Assembly (NCBI GenBank): GCA_902609915.1
Contig: CACLTO010000002.1
Location: 21,306 to 85,305, forward strand
From: an uncultured Pelagibacteraceae bacterium
GTDB taxonomy: Bacteria; Pseudomonadota; Alphaproteobacteria; Pelagibacterales; Pelagibacteraceae
Length of the DNA: 64,000 nt
Direction: 5' to 3'
Shown here: one piece after another, positions 36,751-46,760 of the stretch
How the letters are laid out: each line of letters begins with the position of its first letter
Position numbering within the stretch: the stretch's first letter is position 1
Notes under the pieces: generated by a model
The model's input: the letters and a program-made list of their open reading frames with translations, nothing else
Database searches by the model: none
What the model was told of the DNA's origin: nothing
Program-made: the position numbers and the translations under genes

Positions 36751-37683
36751 ATGAAACTATTAACTGGAAATAGCAATAAAATTTTAAGTAAGAATATTGC
36801 TAAATACTTAAAAACAAAATTAGTAAATTCAAGCATCAGAAAATTTGCAGATGGAGAAATTTATACAGAAATTAATGAAAACATCAGGGGTAATAGTATT
36901 TTCATTATTCAATCTATTTCATCTCCAGCTAACGACCATTTAATGGAATTATTATTATGTATAGATGCACTTAAAAGATCATCAGCAAAAAACATAACTG
37001 CAGTAATACCTTATTTTGGTTATGCTAGACAAGATAGAAAAGTTGTTCCAAGAACATCTATATCAGCAAAACTAGTTTCAAATCTAATTACAAAAGCAGG
37101 TGCTGATAGAGTTGTAACAGTTGATTTGCATGCAGGTCAAATTCAAGGATTCTTTGATATTCCAGTAGACAATCTTTTTTCTACTCCAATATTTGCAAGA
37201 CATGCGAAAAAAAAGATCAAAAGTAAAAAAATTATTTGTGTTGCTCCAGATGTTGGTGGAACAGAGAGAGCTAGAGCGCTTGCAAAACTTCTGAATGTTG
37301 GTCTTGCCATTGTTGATAAACGAAGACCTAAACCTGGCCAGTCACAAGTAATGAACGTAATTGGTGATGTAAGAGGTCAGACTTGTATTATAGTAGATGA
37401 CATAATTGATTCAGGTGGAACAATTGTAAATGCTGCTAAAGCTTTAAAATCCAGAGGAGCAAAAGAGGTATATGTCTATATAACTCATGGAGTATTAACT
37501 GGTGATGCAATCAAGAAAATAAAAAATTCGGTAATAAAAAAGTTAGTCATAACAGACACAATAGATAATGATCAAAAAACAAAAAACGTTAAGAATATTG
37601 AGGTTTTACCGATTTCAGGTCTTATGGGTGAAGCAATAAAAAGAATTTCAAACTCAACTTCGGTATCAGATTTATTCAAATAA
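36751..37683 (+). CDS. prs: Ribose-phosphate pyrophosphokinase
   Basis: The ATG at 36751 fits the family start (MKLLTGNSNKILSKNIAKYL) better than the GTG at 36742. The 310-residue enzyme makes PRPP from ribose 5-phosphate and ATP for nucleotide, histidine and tryptophan synthesis. Diagnostic segments are RKFADGEIYTEI, PYFGYARQDRK, the ribose-binding VDLHAGQIQGFF, the flexible catalytic loop with DKRRP, and the PRPP motif CIIVDDIIDSGGTIVNAA. rplY and pth follow in the order often seen in bacteria. Confidence 0.97.
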   Translation: MKLLTGNSNKILSKNIAKYLKTKLVNSSIRKFADGEIYTEINENIRGNSIFIIQSISSPANDHLMELLLCIDALKRSSAKNITAVIPYFGYARQDRKVVPRTSISAKLVSNLITKAGADRVVTVDLHAGQIQGFFDIPVDNLFSTPIFARHAKKKIKSKKIICVAPDVGGTERARALAKLLNVGLAIVDKRRPKPGQSQVMNVIGDVRGQTCIIVDDIIDSGGTIVNAAKALKSRGAKEVYVYITHGVLTGDAIKKIKNSVIKKLVITDTIDNDQKTKNVKNIEVLPISGLMGEAIKRISNSTSVSDLFK

Positions 37684-37726
37684 ATGTCTTGATTATTTAT
37701 AAACATGGGTTAAAAAACTCTCCTTG

Positions 37727-38464
37727 ATGAATTCACTTGATGCAAATGTAAGAGATAGCTCTACAAAGGGTCAGTTAAATGCGATAAGGAATAGTGGTAG
37801 TATTCCTGCTATCGTTTATGGTGGAAAGGATATAAATCAAAAGATATCTATTTCTAAAAAATTACTTAAAAACTTCATCGAAAAAAAAAATTTTTTTTCT
37901 AATATAATTTCATTGAATGTTGATGGCAAATCTCAAAATGTATTACCTAAAGAAATTAAATATCATGTTATAAGTGATGAACCTATTCATGTAGACTTTT
38001 TAAGAGTAGTGCCAGGAGTAAAGATTAAAATCGAAATACCTGTTAATTTTATAAATCATGATAAGTCTCCAGGATTAAAAAAAGGTGGTGTACTTAATAT
38101 TGTTCGAAGAAAAGTTGAACTAAAATGTCCTAGTGAAAAAATTCCTGAAAATTTAGTGTTAGATCTGGATGGTATTGACATAGGAGAAAGTTTTAAAATT
38201 TCTTCAGTAAAATTGGATCCTGAAGTCGTACCGACAATACAAGGAAGAGATTTTGTCATTGCAACTTTAGCTGCACCAACAGTTATGAAAGAGCCTGAAA
38301 AGCCTGCTGAGACCGAGGCTGCCGAGGGCGAAGAAGGAGCTGAAGGAACCACTGCGGTAGCTGCAGATGGAGATAAATCAGCAGCAGAGGCAGCAAAAGG
38401 TGATAAAAAAGAAGGTGACGAAAAAAAACCAGCCGACAAAAAGCCTGCTGAAGAAAAAAAATAA
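37727..38464 (+). CDS. rplY: Ribosomal protein bL25, long Ctc form
   Basis: The ATG at 37727 gives 245 residues. The N-terminal L25 domain binds 5S rRNA (NSLDANVRDSSTKGQLNAIR, IPAIVYGG), and the central TL5/Ctc-type domain has IPVNFINHDKSPGLKKGGV and PVHVDF-like IHVDFLRV. The last ~55 residues are an Ala/Glu/Lys low-complexity tail (TEAAEGEEGAEG and repeated KKPA). The tail is richer in G and C than the surrounding sequence and probably disordered. The gene sits between prs and pth, the common bacterial order. Confidence 0.95.
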   Translation: MNSLDANVRDSSTKGQLNAIRNSGSIPAIVYGGKDINQKISISKKLLKNFIEKKNFFSNIISLNVDGKSQNVLPKEIKYHVISDEPIHVDFLRVVPGVKIKIEIPVNFINHDKSPGLKKGGVLNIVRRKVELKCPSEKIPENLVLDLDGIDIGESFKISSVKLDPEVVPTIQGRDFVIATLAAPTVMKEPEKPAETEAAEGEEGAEGTTAVAADGDKSAAEAAKGDKKEGDEKKPADKKPAEEKK

Positions 38465-38496
38465 TCAACTGAAATTGAAAATTTAATATTAGATTT

Positions 38497-39057
38497 ATGC
38501 TATTATTTGTAGGTTTGGGTAACCCAACACCCGATAGTCAAAACAATCGACATAATGTTGGGTTTAAAATTATAGATTCTATAAATAAAAAATTCAGTCT
38601 CTCAAAACAGAAACCAAAATTTAAAGGACTTCTGACTACCGGTAACATAGGAAATAAAAAAGTATATGCCATCAAACCTCTTACTTTTATGAATAATTCA
38701 GGAATTTGTATAAGAGAATTAATTGAATATTTCAAAATTGATGCACAAAATGTAATAGTTTTTCATGATGACCTTGACATTGAATTTGGAAAAATAAAAG
38801 CTAAATTTGGTGGATCAAGTGCAGGTCATAATGGGATTGCTTCAATTGATAAGTTTATTGGCAAAGACTATTCCAGAGTAAGAATTGGAATAGGAAAACC
38901 TAAAGATAATATTGAAGTTGCTGACTATGTTTTACAAAATTTTGATGAAGATGAGTCATTAGGTATAGAAAAGATCTCGGATCATATTGTAGATGAAATT
39001 TCATTTCTAGTTGACAAAAAACTAGATTTGTTTTCTAGCACAGTTAATAATAAATAA
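38497..39057 (+). CDS. pth: Peptidyl-tRNA hydrolase
   Basis: The 186-residue enzyme recycles tRNA from prematurely released peptidyl-tRNA. Typical are MLLFVGLGNPTPDSQNNRHNVGF (catalytic His in the RHNVGF segment), KPLTFMNNSG, the general-base region IVFHDDLDIEFGKIK, and GGSSAGHNGIASI. The TAA overlaps the ATG of ychF by one base, so the two are translationally coupled. Confidence 0.97.
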   Translation: MLLFVGLGNPTPDSQNNRHNVGFKIIDSINKKFSLSKQKPKFKGLLTTGNIGNKKVYAIKPLTFMNNSGICIRELIEYFKIDAQNVIVFHDDLDIEFGKIKAKFGGSSAGHNGIASIDKFIGKDYSRVRIGIGKPKDNIEVADYVLQNFDEDESLGIEKISDHIVDEISFLVDKKLDLFSSTVNNK

Positions 39058-40130
39058 TGAGTTTCAAATGTGGAATTGTGGGTTTACCAAATGTTGGTAA
39101 ATCTACTCTCTTCAATGCTTTGACTAATTCAAATAAAGCACAAGCTGCGAATTTTCCTTTTTGCACTATAGATCCTAACATAGGCGTAGTTGGTGTTCCT
39201 GATAAAAGATTAGATAATTTAGGAAAGATTTCAAATTCCAAAAAAATTATTCATACAACAATTTCTTTTGTTGACATCGCCGGTTTAGTAGAAGGAGCAT
39301 CAAAAGGTGAAGGCTTGGGCAATAAATTTCTATCACATATAAGAGAAGTCGATGCTGTGATTCACATGATTAGATGCTTTGATTCTGATGATATTCAAAA
39401 TGTAAATCCCACTGTCGATCCTGTTAGAGACCTAGAAATAATTGAAACAGAAATGATGTTAGCTGACTTAGAGTCTATTCAAAAAAGATTAGAAAAAAAT
39501 AACAAAAAAAATGTCGACAAAGATCAAATTAAAATTCTAAAAGCTGCTTTGGAATTAATTAATACTGATAAGGATTTAATTAGTTTGAAATCTCAATTTA
39601 ATAAAAAACAACTTTATTCGAGTGGACTATTATCTTTAAAACCTAAAATATTTGTTTGTAATGTAGACGAAAAAAGTATTCAAAATGGAAACGATTACAC
39701 TAAAACTTTTATTAATAAATTTGGACAAGAAAATACTTTGATTATATCTGCTGATATTGAAAATCAAATAAATGAATTAGAAAATAGCGAGAAAAAAAAC
39801 TATATGGAAATGATTGGGCTTAAAGAAACAGGTTTAAATATGTTAATTCAGAAAGGTTATAAAATTTTAGAACTAGAGACATTTTTTACCTCAGGTCCAG
39901 AGGAGACACGGGCTTGGACTATACAAAAAAACTGTGCCGCACCTAAAGCTGCAGGTGAAATTCACTCTGATTTTGAAAAAGGATTTATTAGAGCTGAAAC
40001 AATCTCATATAACGACTTTGTTGCTAATGATGGATGGGTAAACTCTAGAACTAATGGTAAAATGAGATTAGAAGGAAAAGACTATATAGTTAAAGATGGT
40101 GATATCTTAAACATCCGTTTTAACACGTGA
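39057..40130 (+). CDS. ychF: Redox-regulated ATPase/GTPase YchF (Obg family)
   Basis: The 357-residue P-loop protein has G1 GLPNVGKSTLFNAL (residues 8-21), the FPFCTIDPN switch I segment, G3 VDIAGLVEGASKGEGLGN, and a C-terminal TGS domain (FTSGPEETRAWTIQKNC to DILNIRF). YchF/OLA1 proteins prefer ATP and associate with ribosomes. The gene ends 24 bases inside the convergent petC coding region. Confidence 0.97.
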   Translation: MSFKCGIVGLPNVGKSTLFNALTNSNKAQAANFPFCTIDPNIGVVGVPDKRLDNLGKISNSKKIIHTTISFVDIAGLVEGASKGEGLGNKFLSHIREVDAVIHMIRCFDSDDIQNVNPTVDPVRDLEIIETEMMLADLESIQKRLEKNNKKNVDKDQIKILKAALELINTDKDLISLKSQFNKKQLYSSGLLSLKPKIFVCNVDEKSIQNGNDYTKTFINKFGQENTLIISADIENQINELENSEKKNYMEMIGLKETGLNMLIQKGYKILELETFFTSGPEETRAWTIQKNCAAPKAAGEIHSDFEKGFIRAETISYNDFVANDGWVNSRTNGKMRLEGKDYIVKDGDILNIRFNT

Positions 40131-40886
40131 CCAAATTCTTTTCATGCTAAAATAAACTAAAGTTGTTAAAATAATTAAATATACGATTGCTTTAAAACCC
40201 ATTCTATGACGTGTTTCTAAATGAGGTTCTGCAGTCCACATTAAAAAAGTCGACACATCTTTAGCCATTTGTTCAACACTAGCGTTTGTCCCATCAGAAT
40301 ATTCTACTAAGCCTTCAGAAAGCTGATTAGACATTTTAATTTTATTTCCATACATGTACTTGTTATAATAAACACCATCGTCTAAGCTTACTCCAATTGG
40401 TGGATCTTCATATCCTTGAAGAAGTGAGTAAATATAATCGACTCCACCCCCTCTAGCTTTTACCAAAACAGTCATATCAGGAGGATATGCACCACCATTA
40501 GCAGCTTGAGCAGCTTTTTCATTTTCATAAGGCATAACTAATTTATCCGACAGCCTTCCTGGTCTCATAAACATTTCACCATCAGCATTTGGTCCATCTT
40601 TTACTTCAAACGACGCTGCAATAGCTTTTGCTTGTTCCACTGAAAATTCAGGTCCACCTTTCTCTACTAAATTTCTATAACTTAAATATTTCATTGAGTG
40701 GCACGAAGAACATACCTCTTGATAAACTTGGTATCCTCTTTGAAGTGCAGCTCGATCAAACTTACCAAAAGGACCTTTGAAACTCCAATCAGTTTTTAAA
40801 TACTCTACTTTTTCTGCAGCGTTAGAGCTTAATTGAAATCCAATAAATAAAAATATTAAGAATGATATTCTAGAAAATTTTTTCAC
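40107..40886 (-). CDS. petC: Cytochrome c1 of the bc1 complex
   Basis: The 259-residue precursor begins with a signal peptide ([17 protein letters not shown]). The covalent haem site is C59-S-S-C62-H63. [12 protein letters not shown] and the [16 protein letters not shown] region match cytochrome c1. A C-terminal membrane anchor ([15 protein letters not shown]) holds it on the periplasmic face. It passes electrons from the Rieske centre to soluble cytochrome c. It is the last gene of petABC; its 3' end overlaps ychF. Confidence 0.96.
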   Translation of the reverse strand: MKKFSRISFLIFLFIGFQLSSNAAEKVEYLKTDWSFKGPFGKFDRAALQRGYQVYQEVCSSCHSMKYLSYRNLVEKGGPEFSVEQAKAIAASFEVKDGPNADGEMFMRPGRLSDKLVMPYENEKAAQAANGGAYPPDMTVLVKARGGGVDYIYSLLQGYEDPPIGVSLDDGVYYNKYMYGNKIKMSNQLSEGLVEYSDGTNASVEQMAKDVSTFLMWTAEPHLETRHRMGFKAIVYLIILTTLVYFSMKRIWSRVKTDV

Positions 40887-42145
40887 CCTTTAAAACTGTC
40901 CTTATTTTTCACTGTAGCAAGATTTGGGGATCCACCTAAAATAGGCTCTGTAATGCTTAAAGGAACGGGTGTAGTTCTCTCCTTAAAACCTAAAATTGGG
41001 AGAACCACTAAAAAATGTAAAAAATAGTATGCAGTTGCTATCCGTGCAATCAATAGGTAAAGACCTTCTGCTGGCATAGCTCCAACATATCCTAAAATTA
41101 AAACATCAGCTACTAAGATCCAATAAAACTGTTTATATAAAGGCCTGAAAACTGCAGATCTAATTTTTGATGTATCCAACCAAGGTAATGCGGCTAATAT
41201 TAAAATAGCAGACAACATTGCTATAACACCTAAAAGCTTATCCGGAACTGATCTTAAGATTGCATAAAAGGGTAACAAATACCATTCTGGAACTATATGC
41301 GCTGGCGTTACAAGAGGATTCGCTTCAATGTAGTTGTCAGCATGACCTAAAATATTTGGTGTATAAAAAACAAAAAAAGCAAAAACAATCATGAACATTA
41401 ATAGTGCAAAACCATCCTTAATTACTATGTAGGGATGAAATGGCACTGTGTCTTTTGAAGGTTTTTTAACATCGATACCAATCGGGTTATTATTTCCGGG
41501 AACATGGAGAGCCCAAATATGTAAAACAACTAAACCTAAAATTAAAAATGGTATCAGGTAGTGTAAAGTAAAAAATCTTGTCAACGTTGGATTGTCTACA
41601 GAATATCCTCCCCACAACCATGTTACTATCCCCTCACCCACTAAAGGAATAGCGCTAAACAGATTAGTAATAACTGTTGCGCCCCAAAAACTCATTTGTC
41701 CCCATGGAAGAACATAACCTAAAAAGGCTGCTGCCATCATAAGAAGATAAATAATTATACCAATTATCCATATAATCTCTCTTGGCGATTTATAAGACCC
41801 GTAGAACAAAGATCTAAAGATATGAATATAGACTGCTAAAAAAAACATTGAAGCTCCATTAGCGTGGATATATCTTATTAGCCATCCATAATTAACATCT
41901 CGCATAATATGTTCAACACTTCCGAAAGCCATATCAGCATGAGCAATGTAATGCATAGCCAGAACTAATCCTGTGACTATTTGAGTGATTAGGCAAAAAG
42001 TAAGAATTCCACCAAACGTCCACCAATAATTTAAATTTTTAGGTGTTGGATAATCTGTTAAATGGTTTGCTAATGTTAGAAGTGGCAATCTATCATTAAA
42101 CCATTTTCCAACTTTTGATTTCGGTATGTATTCGTGTTCACTCAT
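40883..42145 (-). CDS. petB: Cytochrome b of the bc1 complex
   Basis: The 420-residue integral membrane protein has about eight transmembrane helices. Characteristic are [20 protein letters not shown], the haem-ligand helix [41 protein letters not shown], and the quinol-site [13 protein letters not shown]. It holds two b haems and the Qo and Qi quinone sites. It overlaps petC by four bases and follows petA by six. Confidence 0.97.
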   Translation of the reverse strand: MSEHEYIPKSKVGKWFNDRLPLLTLANHLTDYPTPKNLNYWWTFGGILTFCLITQIVTGLVLAMHYIAHADMAFGSVEHIMRDVNYGWLIRYIHANGASMFFLAVYIHIFRSLFYGSYKSPREIIWIIGIIIYLLMMAAAFLGYVLPWGQMSFWGATVITNLFSAIPLVGEGIVTWLWGGYSVDNPTLTRFFTLHYLIPFLILGLVVLHIWALHVPGNNNPIGIDVKKPSKDTVPFHPYIVIKDGFALLMFMIVFAFFVFYTPNILGHADNYIEANPLVTPAHIVPEWYLLPFYAILRSVPDKLLGVIAMLSAILILAALPWLDTSKIRSAVFRPLYKQFYWILVADVLILGYVGAMPAEGLYLLIARIATAYYFLHFLVVLPILGFKERTTPVPLSITEPILGGSPNLATVKNKDSFKG

Positions 42146-42151
42146 AAAAAA

Positions 42152-42661
42152 TTATCCAATCTTAATTGTGTTAGCATCAACAAATTTATATTCTGGTATC
42201 TCCATATTTGTTGGAGCAGGACCCTTCCTAATTCTTCCAGAAATATCATAATGAGAGCCGTGACAAGGGCAGAACCAACCATTGTAATCTCCTTTTTGAT
42301 CTAAAGGTACACAACCCAAATGAGTGCAAACTCCAAGCATTACTAACCACTCAGGATTTTTTGCACGATCTTCATCTTTTTCAGGATGTTTCAATTTCTC
42401 TATGTCAACAGATTTTGCCTCAGCTATTTCATCTTGGGTTCGTCTTCGAATAAAAACTGGTTTACCTCTCCATAACACTGTTATAGTTTTTCCAGGATCT
42501 ACTGAGCTTACATCAACTTCAGTACTTGCTAATGCTTTTACGGATGCATCCGGATTCATTTGGTCTATCATGGGCCAAACTACAGCCGCTGCTCCTACGG
42601 CTCCAACTGCATAAGTTGCTGTAAATAAAAAATCTCTTCTTTTAGTTTTGTTTTCTGTCAT
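42152..42661 (-). CDS. petA: Rieske iron-sulfur protein of the bc1 complex
   Basis: The 169-residue subunit has a Tat-type signal anchor ([14 protein letters not shown]) followed by the hinge, and the 2Fe-2S ligands C112-T-H114-L-G-C117 and C131-P-C133-H134-G-S-H. It is the first gene of petABC and transfers electrons from ubiquinol to cytochrome c1. Its divergent upstream region, shared with trmL, contains an unusual 19-base inverted repeat ending at both start codons. Confidence 0.97.
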   Translation of the reverse strand: MTENKTKRRDFLFTATYAVGAVGAAAVVWPMIDQMNPDASVKALASTEVDVSSVDPGKTITVLWRGKPVFIRRRTQDEIAEAKSVDIEKLKHPEKDEDRAKNPEWLVMLGVCTHLGCVPLDQKGDYNGWFCPCHGSHYDISGRIRKGPAPTNMEIPEYKFVDANTIKIG

Positions 42662-42754
42662 TAGTAAATTTATTAAATATATTTTTTATAGAATATTTCT
42701 ACTTAAATACATAATTTCATATAGTATAAAATACCAAATTTACTACTGATAGAA
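42653..42754. repeat. 19-base inverted repeat across the petA/trmL divergent region
   Basis: The arms are 42653-42671 and 42736-42754, matching at 17 of 19 positions. Reading toward each gene, the shared core is AAATTTACTA, then TGA, then AGAA. One arm covers the petA start codon and the other ends at the trmL ATG. It could be a paired operator or translational control site, or a relic of duplication. Confidence 0.4.
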
Positions 42755-43227
42755 TGACACAGAAATCAACAAAGGATAGGCCCAAAATTGCGTTATTTGA
42801 ACCTGATATACCTCAAAATACTGCCGCTATAGTGAGAACCTGTGCATGTCTGGGAGCTAAATTAGAAATTATAGAGCCATGTGGATTTTTAATAAACGAC
42901 AGAAGATTTAAAAGGGTTGTCATGGATTATATGGATGAAAAAGAGGTAAGATATTACCAAAGCTATGATCATTTTTTTAAGGAAAAAATGAATCAAAGAA
43001 TTATACTAATGACTACTAAAGCATCAGTGTCTTATATAAATTTTAAATTTGATAAAAATGATACAATTTTATTTGGAAGAGAAAGTGCAGGGGTGCCTCT
43101 GACTGTTCATAAAATGATTAATCATAGATTAAAGATACCAATGAGAAATAATAAACGATCACTTAATATCGCATCATCTGTAGCAATAATTTTGGCTGAA
43201 TGTTTAAAGCAGACTAAATTGATTTAA
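42754..43227 (+). CDS. trmL: tRNA (cytidine(34)-2'-O)-methyltransferase TrmL
   Basis: The 157-residue SPOUT enzyme methylates the wobble ribose of certain leucine tRNAs. Family motifs are IALFEPDIPQNTAAIVRTCACLG, the knot segment ILFGRESAGVP, and RSLNIASSVAIILAECL. The length is typical of TrmL. hemF starts directly after its stop. Confidence 0.94.
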   Translation: MTQKSTKDRPKIALFEPDIPQNTAAIVRTCACLGAKLEIIEPCGFLINDRRFKRVVMDYMDEKEVRYYQSYDHFFKEKMNQRIILMTTKASVSYINFKFDKNDTILFGRESAGVPLTVHKMINHRLKIPMRNNKRSLNIASSVAIILAECLKQTKLI

Positions 43228-44055
43228 ATGGATTTAGAAATTAAACAAAAATTGGCAAGTAATTGGTTTAAATCATTACAAGAAATTTTCTGCAAAAGAA
43301 TTGTTGATTTTGAGAAAAATAAAATTAATTTTAAATCAACTTCTTGGAAGAGAAATCTGAAAAAAGATGAGGGTGGTGGTGAATATAGAATTTTAAAAGA
43401 TGGAAAAATTTTTGATAAAGTTGGAGTAAATTTCTCACAAGTTTATGGAAAATTTCCAAAAAAATTTCAAAAAAATATTCCTGGAGCCGAAAAGGACCCT
43501 AGGTTTTGGGCATCAGGAATATCTGTAGTGATGCATATGAAAAACCCTAATATTCCTGCAATGCATTTTAATACGAGGTACATCTGTACTACTTATGATT
43601 GGTTTGGTGGGGGGATAGATATCACTCCGTCTAAGAAAGATAGCAAAGAAAAAAAAAAGTTTCATAAAACTCTACAAAATATGTGTAATCGACATAATAA
43701 AAAATATTATAAAAAATATAAAAAGTGGTGTGATGAATATTTTTATTTACCACATAGGAAAGAGCCAAGAGGTATTGGTGGTATTTTTTTTGATTATAAA
43801 AAAAATAACTTTGAAAAAGATTTTAAATTTGTGAGAGATGTTGGAATAACATTCCAATTAATCTTTGATCAAATTATAAAAAAAAAGACCAAAAAAAAAT
43901 GGACTAGTAAAGACAAAGAAATACAGTATGTTAAGAGAGGTAGATACGTAGAATTTAATCTTTTATACGACAGGGGTACAAAATTTGGATTACAGACAGG
44001 TGGTAATGTTGAAGGAATTTTAATGTCACTACCAACTCTAGCAAAATGGAAGTAA
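43228..44055 (+). CDS. hemF: Oxygen-dependent coproporphyrinogen III oxidase
   Basis: The 275-residue enzyme decarboxylates coproporphyrinogen III in haem synthesis, requiring oxygen. Family segments are [52 protein letters not shown] and [20 protein letters not shown]. Its presence fits an aerobic lifestyle. It abuts trmL and lies one base before greA, so the three genes are probably transcribed together. Confidence 0.96.
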   Translation: MDLEIKQKLASNWFKSLQEIFCKRIVDFEKNKINFKSTSWKRNLKKDEGGGEYRILKDGKIFDKVGVNFSQVYGKFPKKFQKNIPGAEKDPRFWASGISVVMHMKNPNIPAMHFNTRYICTTYDWFGGGIDITPSKKDSKEKKKFHKTLQNMCNRHNKKYYKKYKKWCDEYFYLPHRKEPRGIGGIFFDYKKNNFEKDFKFVRDVGITFQLIFDQIIKKKTKKKWTSKDKEIQYVKRGRYVEFNLLYDRGTKFGLQTGGNVEGILMSLPTLAKWK

Positions 44056-44056
44056 A

Positions 44057-44533
44057 ATGGATAAAGAGCCGATAACTTTAAATGGTTTAGAAAAATTAAA
44101 ACAAGAATTGGTTTATTTAAAAGAAAAAAAAAGACCTGAAATTGTTGCAGCTATAGCAGAAGCAAGGTCTCATGGTGATTTAAAAGAGAATGCTGAATAT
44201 CATGCTGCAAAGGAGGAACAATCACACAACGAAGGAAGAATAACGGAGATTAATGATATTTTAGCAAGAGCAAATGTAATTGATGTTACAAAAATACCTA
44301 ATGATGGAAAAGTAATTTTTGGTTCAACTGTATTTTTAGAAAATTTAGATACAGGTGAAAAAATAGATTATAAAATTGTTGGAAAAGACGAGGCTGATTT
44401 AAAAAACAGATTAATCTATTTTCAGTCTCCAATCAGCAGAGGGTTAATAGGCAAAATTAAAAATGATCTTGTAGAAATAAGTACTCCAGCAGGAATAAAA
44501 AACTATGAGATAAAAGATGTAAAATATATTTAG
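44057..44533 (+). CDS. greA: Transcription elongation factor GreA
   Basis: The 158-residue factor rescues backtracked RNA polymerase. The N-terminal coiled coil carries the acidic tip ([20 protein letters not shown]), and the C-terminal FKBP-like domain has [13 protein letters not shown] and [10 protein letters not shown]. The TAG shares bases with the stop of the convergent cca gene. Confidence 0.97.
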   Translation: MDKEPITLNGLEKLKQELVYLKEKKRPEIVAAIAEARSHGDLKENAEYHAAKEEQSHNEGRITEINDILARANVIDVTKIPNDGKVIFGSTVFLENLDTGEKIDYKIVGKDEADLKNRLIYFQSPISRGLIGKIKNDLVEISTPAGIKNYEIKDVKYI

Positions 44534-45804
44534 CTTTTAACAATACTATCAATTTGTTTATCAGAAATTTTAAAATTATTTTTAACCCACACTTCTTCAA
44601 TTAATTTAAGCTTTACACCAAGCTGTTTTCCCTCAGGTATACTATATTTTGACATTAGTGTATCTGCTCCAATTGGTAAACTGGGTGTTTTTTTGTTTTT
44701 AAATAATTCAAATAAATTTAATATTTCTTTATCCTTTTTTTTTGATTTAAAAGTTTTAAAATTTAAGATATCTAAAACAACCTGCTTTCCATGATAATAA
44801 AAAATACTGTTTAATTTTGTTTCATTGAAGGATTTTGGATTAATTTTTTGTTTATAAAAATCATTTATAATTCTAAGTCTTTTTTGATTTTTTTTTGAGA
44901 TATTATATTTATATAAGAAATATTCTAAATTATCTTTTTCCTCTATAATCATTAAGGATAATATAAAGATAAAGTCCAAACTTTTAAATAAATTTTTTTT
45001 ATCATTACAAAGCTTAAGAGTAACTTTAATATTTTTCAATTCAGGGAAGATAATAGATAATAAGTCGATGCTAAATTTATCATTTGAGATTTTCTCTAAA
45101 TTAGTTGATACAAGTAATTTTTTTAATTCATCTAGTAATCTTTCTTTTGATATTCTTGAAATACCATTAATATTAATTTTAATTATCTTTTTTACTTTTT
45201 CCTTATGAGGTTGTTTAGAATAAATTGAAAAAAACCTAATATACCTTAATATCCTCAAATAATCTTCTTGTATCCTTTTTTCAGCATCTCCAATAAAATT
45301 AACCTCTCCATTTTCTAAATCTTTTTTTCCGTTAAATGGATCAAATAAATTTCCATTTAAATCAGAATATATTGCATTGAAGGTAAAATCTCTTCTTAAA
45401 GCATCCTCTTTCCAATCCTTTGAAAATTTTACTTTTGCATGCCTGCCGTCTGTAAAAATATCCTCTCTTAAAGATGTAATTTCAAATTTACAATCATTTA
45501 TGATTGCAGTGATTGTCCCATGTTCAATACCAGTTTCATAAAAGTTTATTCTATTCTCTTTTAAAATTTTTGAAACTTCTGAAGGATGTAAATTAGTTGC
45601 TAGGTCTATATCGTCGACTTCTTCATTGTTAAATATTTTTCTTAAACATCCCCCCACATATCTAATTTCACTTTCTGATGAGTAAGAATTGATCACATCA
45701 AAAATTTTACCTACAGGTTTTTTTCGAGTTAAATTTTGAATATTTTCCTTAAATAAATTTAAATTTTTTGAGTTTGAGAAAATTTTATTAAATAAATTCT
45801 TCAT
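44530..45804 (-). CDS. cca: CCA tRNA nucleotidyltransferase / poly(A) polymerase family
   Basis: The 424-residue class II nucleotidyltransferase has the N-terminal motif [25 protein letters not shown] (Gly-Gly and the metal-binding DID) and [18 protein letters not shown]. Next come the [10 protein letters not shown] segment and an [13 protein letters not shown] tail helix. This fits the alphaproteobacterial CCA-adding enzyme family. It starts three bases downstream of tRNA-Gln on the same strand. Confidence 0.93.
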   Translation of the reverse strand: MKNLFNKIFSNSKNLNLFKENIQNLTRKKPVGKIFDVINSYSSESEIRYVGGCLRKIFNNEEVDDIDLATNLHPSEVSKILKENRINFYETGIEHGTITAIINDCKFEITSLREDIFTDGRHAKVKFSKDWKEDALRRDFTFNAIYSDLNGNLFDPFNGKKDLENGEVNFIGDAEKRIQEDYLRILRYIRFFSIYSKQPHKEKVKKIIKININGISRISKERLLDELKKLLVSTNLEKISNDKFSIDLLSIIFPELKNIKVTLKLCNDKKNLFKSLDFIFILSLMIIEEKDNLEYFLYKYNISKKNQKRLRIINDFYKQKINPKSFNETKLNSIFYYHGKQVVLDILNFKTFKSKKKDKEILNLFELFKNKKTPSLPIGADTLMSKYSIPEGKQLGVKLKLIEEVWVKNNFKISDKQIDSIVKS

Positions 45805-45807
45805 AAT

Positions 45808-45881
45808 TGGCTGGGGCGCTAGGATTCGAACCTAGGATGCAGGTACCAAAAACCCGTGCCTTACCACTTGGCTACGCCCCA
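45808..45881 (-). tRNA. tRNA-Gln (TTG)
   Basis: The minus strand folds as a full cloverleaf. Acceptor TGGGGCG pairs with CGCCCCA. The anticodon stem CGGGT/ACCTG encloses TTTTGGT (anticodon TTG), and the T-arm is CCTAG-GTTCGAAT-CCTAG. The discriminator is G, and CCA is encoded. It sits between ispE and cca. Confidence 0.95.
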
Positions 45882-45913
45882 ATATTAATTTCGTATAGCA
45901 TAAAAAAAAGAAT

Positions 45914-46759
45914 TTATATAGTTTTTGCAACTTTACACCAGCAATTTTTATATTTTTTACTTAGTCTTTTTTTTACATTATCACATATTTTTTTTGACTT
46001 AAAATATGCAACCAATGCAGATCCAGAACCTGTCATTCTTACAAAACATTCTTTTGAACATTTTTCCAAATAAAGTTTAATATTTTTTAATTCTGGAAAC
46101 TTGGTGAAGACAATCTTCTCCAGAGAGTTATTAAGTTCCTTTAAATGATCAAAATTAAACATTTTTTTTGATGGCTTATCAAATTGAGGTTTTGAAAATT
46201 TTCTCACTCTCGAAAATATGTCTTTAGTCGAACAACCATAATTAGGTTTAATAATTAAAGTATAGAGCCTTTTACAGTTTCTAAATTCTTTAATTTGACC
46301 ATTTTTTTTTAAAATTGAAAAGGTTGAATTAAGGCCTAGAATTACATCAGAACCAATAGATTTACATATTGAAATTACTTGTGTTTTAGTTGGTTTTATG
46401 AATTTTTTCTTAATCAAATATTTTAAAATATTTGCCGCATTCATTGAGCCACCACCTAATCCAGCTTTGAGGGGTATATATTTATTAATTTTTATTTTAA
46501 ATTTTTGATTATTAAGTAGTTTTTTTTTCTCTAAAATATTTAATAACTTTAAAATTGTATTATTTTTAGAAATATTTTTAGAAAACTTTCCGTTAAATAA
46601 AATTATATTTTTGGCAGCTTTAACTTTCTTAACGATAATTAAATCATACAAGGATACAAATCCTACAATACTTTCAATCTTATGTAATTTAGAGGTTTTA
46701 CCTGTAACATTTAAAGCTAAATTGATTTTAGCATAAGACTTAATCTTATTATGGGTCAT
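45914..46759 (-). CDS. ispE: 4-diphosphocytidyl-2-C-methyl-D-erythritol kinase
   Basis: The ATG at 46759 (281 residues, MTHNKIKSYAKINLALNVTG) is preferred over 46777 because it gives the usual family start. This GHMP kinase phosphorylates CDP-methylerythritol in the MEP isoprenoid pathway. The ATP-binding loop is PLKAGLGGGSMNAAN, with a C-terminal MTGSGSALVAYF. Its product feeds IspH, encoded at the right edge, and thus carotenoid and retinal synthesis. It directly follows the TPR gene. Confidence 0.94.
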   Translation of the reverse strand: MTHNKIKSYAKINLALNVTGKTSKLHKIESIVGFVSLYDLIIVKKVKAAKNIILFNGKFSKNISKNNTILKLLNILEKKKLLNNQKFKIKINKYIPLKAGLGGGSMNAANILKYLIKKKFIKPTKTQVISICKSIGSDVILGLNSTFSILKKNGQIKEFRNCKRLYTLIIKPNYGCSTKDIFSRVRKFSKPQFDKPSKKMFNFDHLKELNNSLEKIVFTKFPELKNIKLYLEKCSKECFVRMTGSGSALVAYFKSKKICDNVKKRLSKKYKNCWCKVAKTI

Positions 46760-46760
46760 T

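Noticed and set aside
38056..38439. Minus-strand 127-residue Ser/Ala/Pro-rich frame
   Set aside because: Antisense of the rplY low-complexity tail; composition reflects the reverse of Ala/Glu/Lys codons.
45807..46073. Plus-strand 88-residue frame beginning MAGALGFEPRMQ
   Set aside because: It is the antisense of tRNA-Gln and the end of ispE; GFEPR-type peptides are a well-known artefact of tRNA T-arms.
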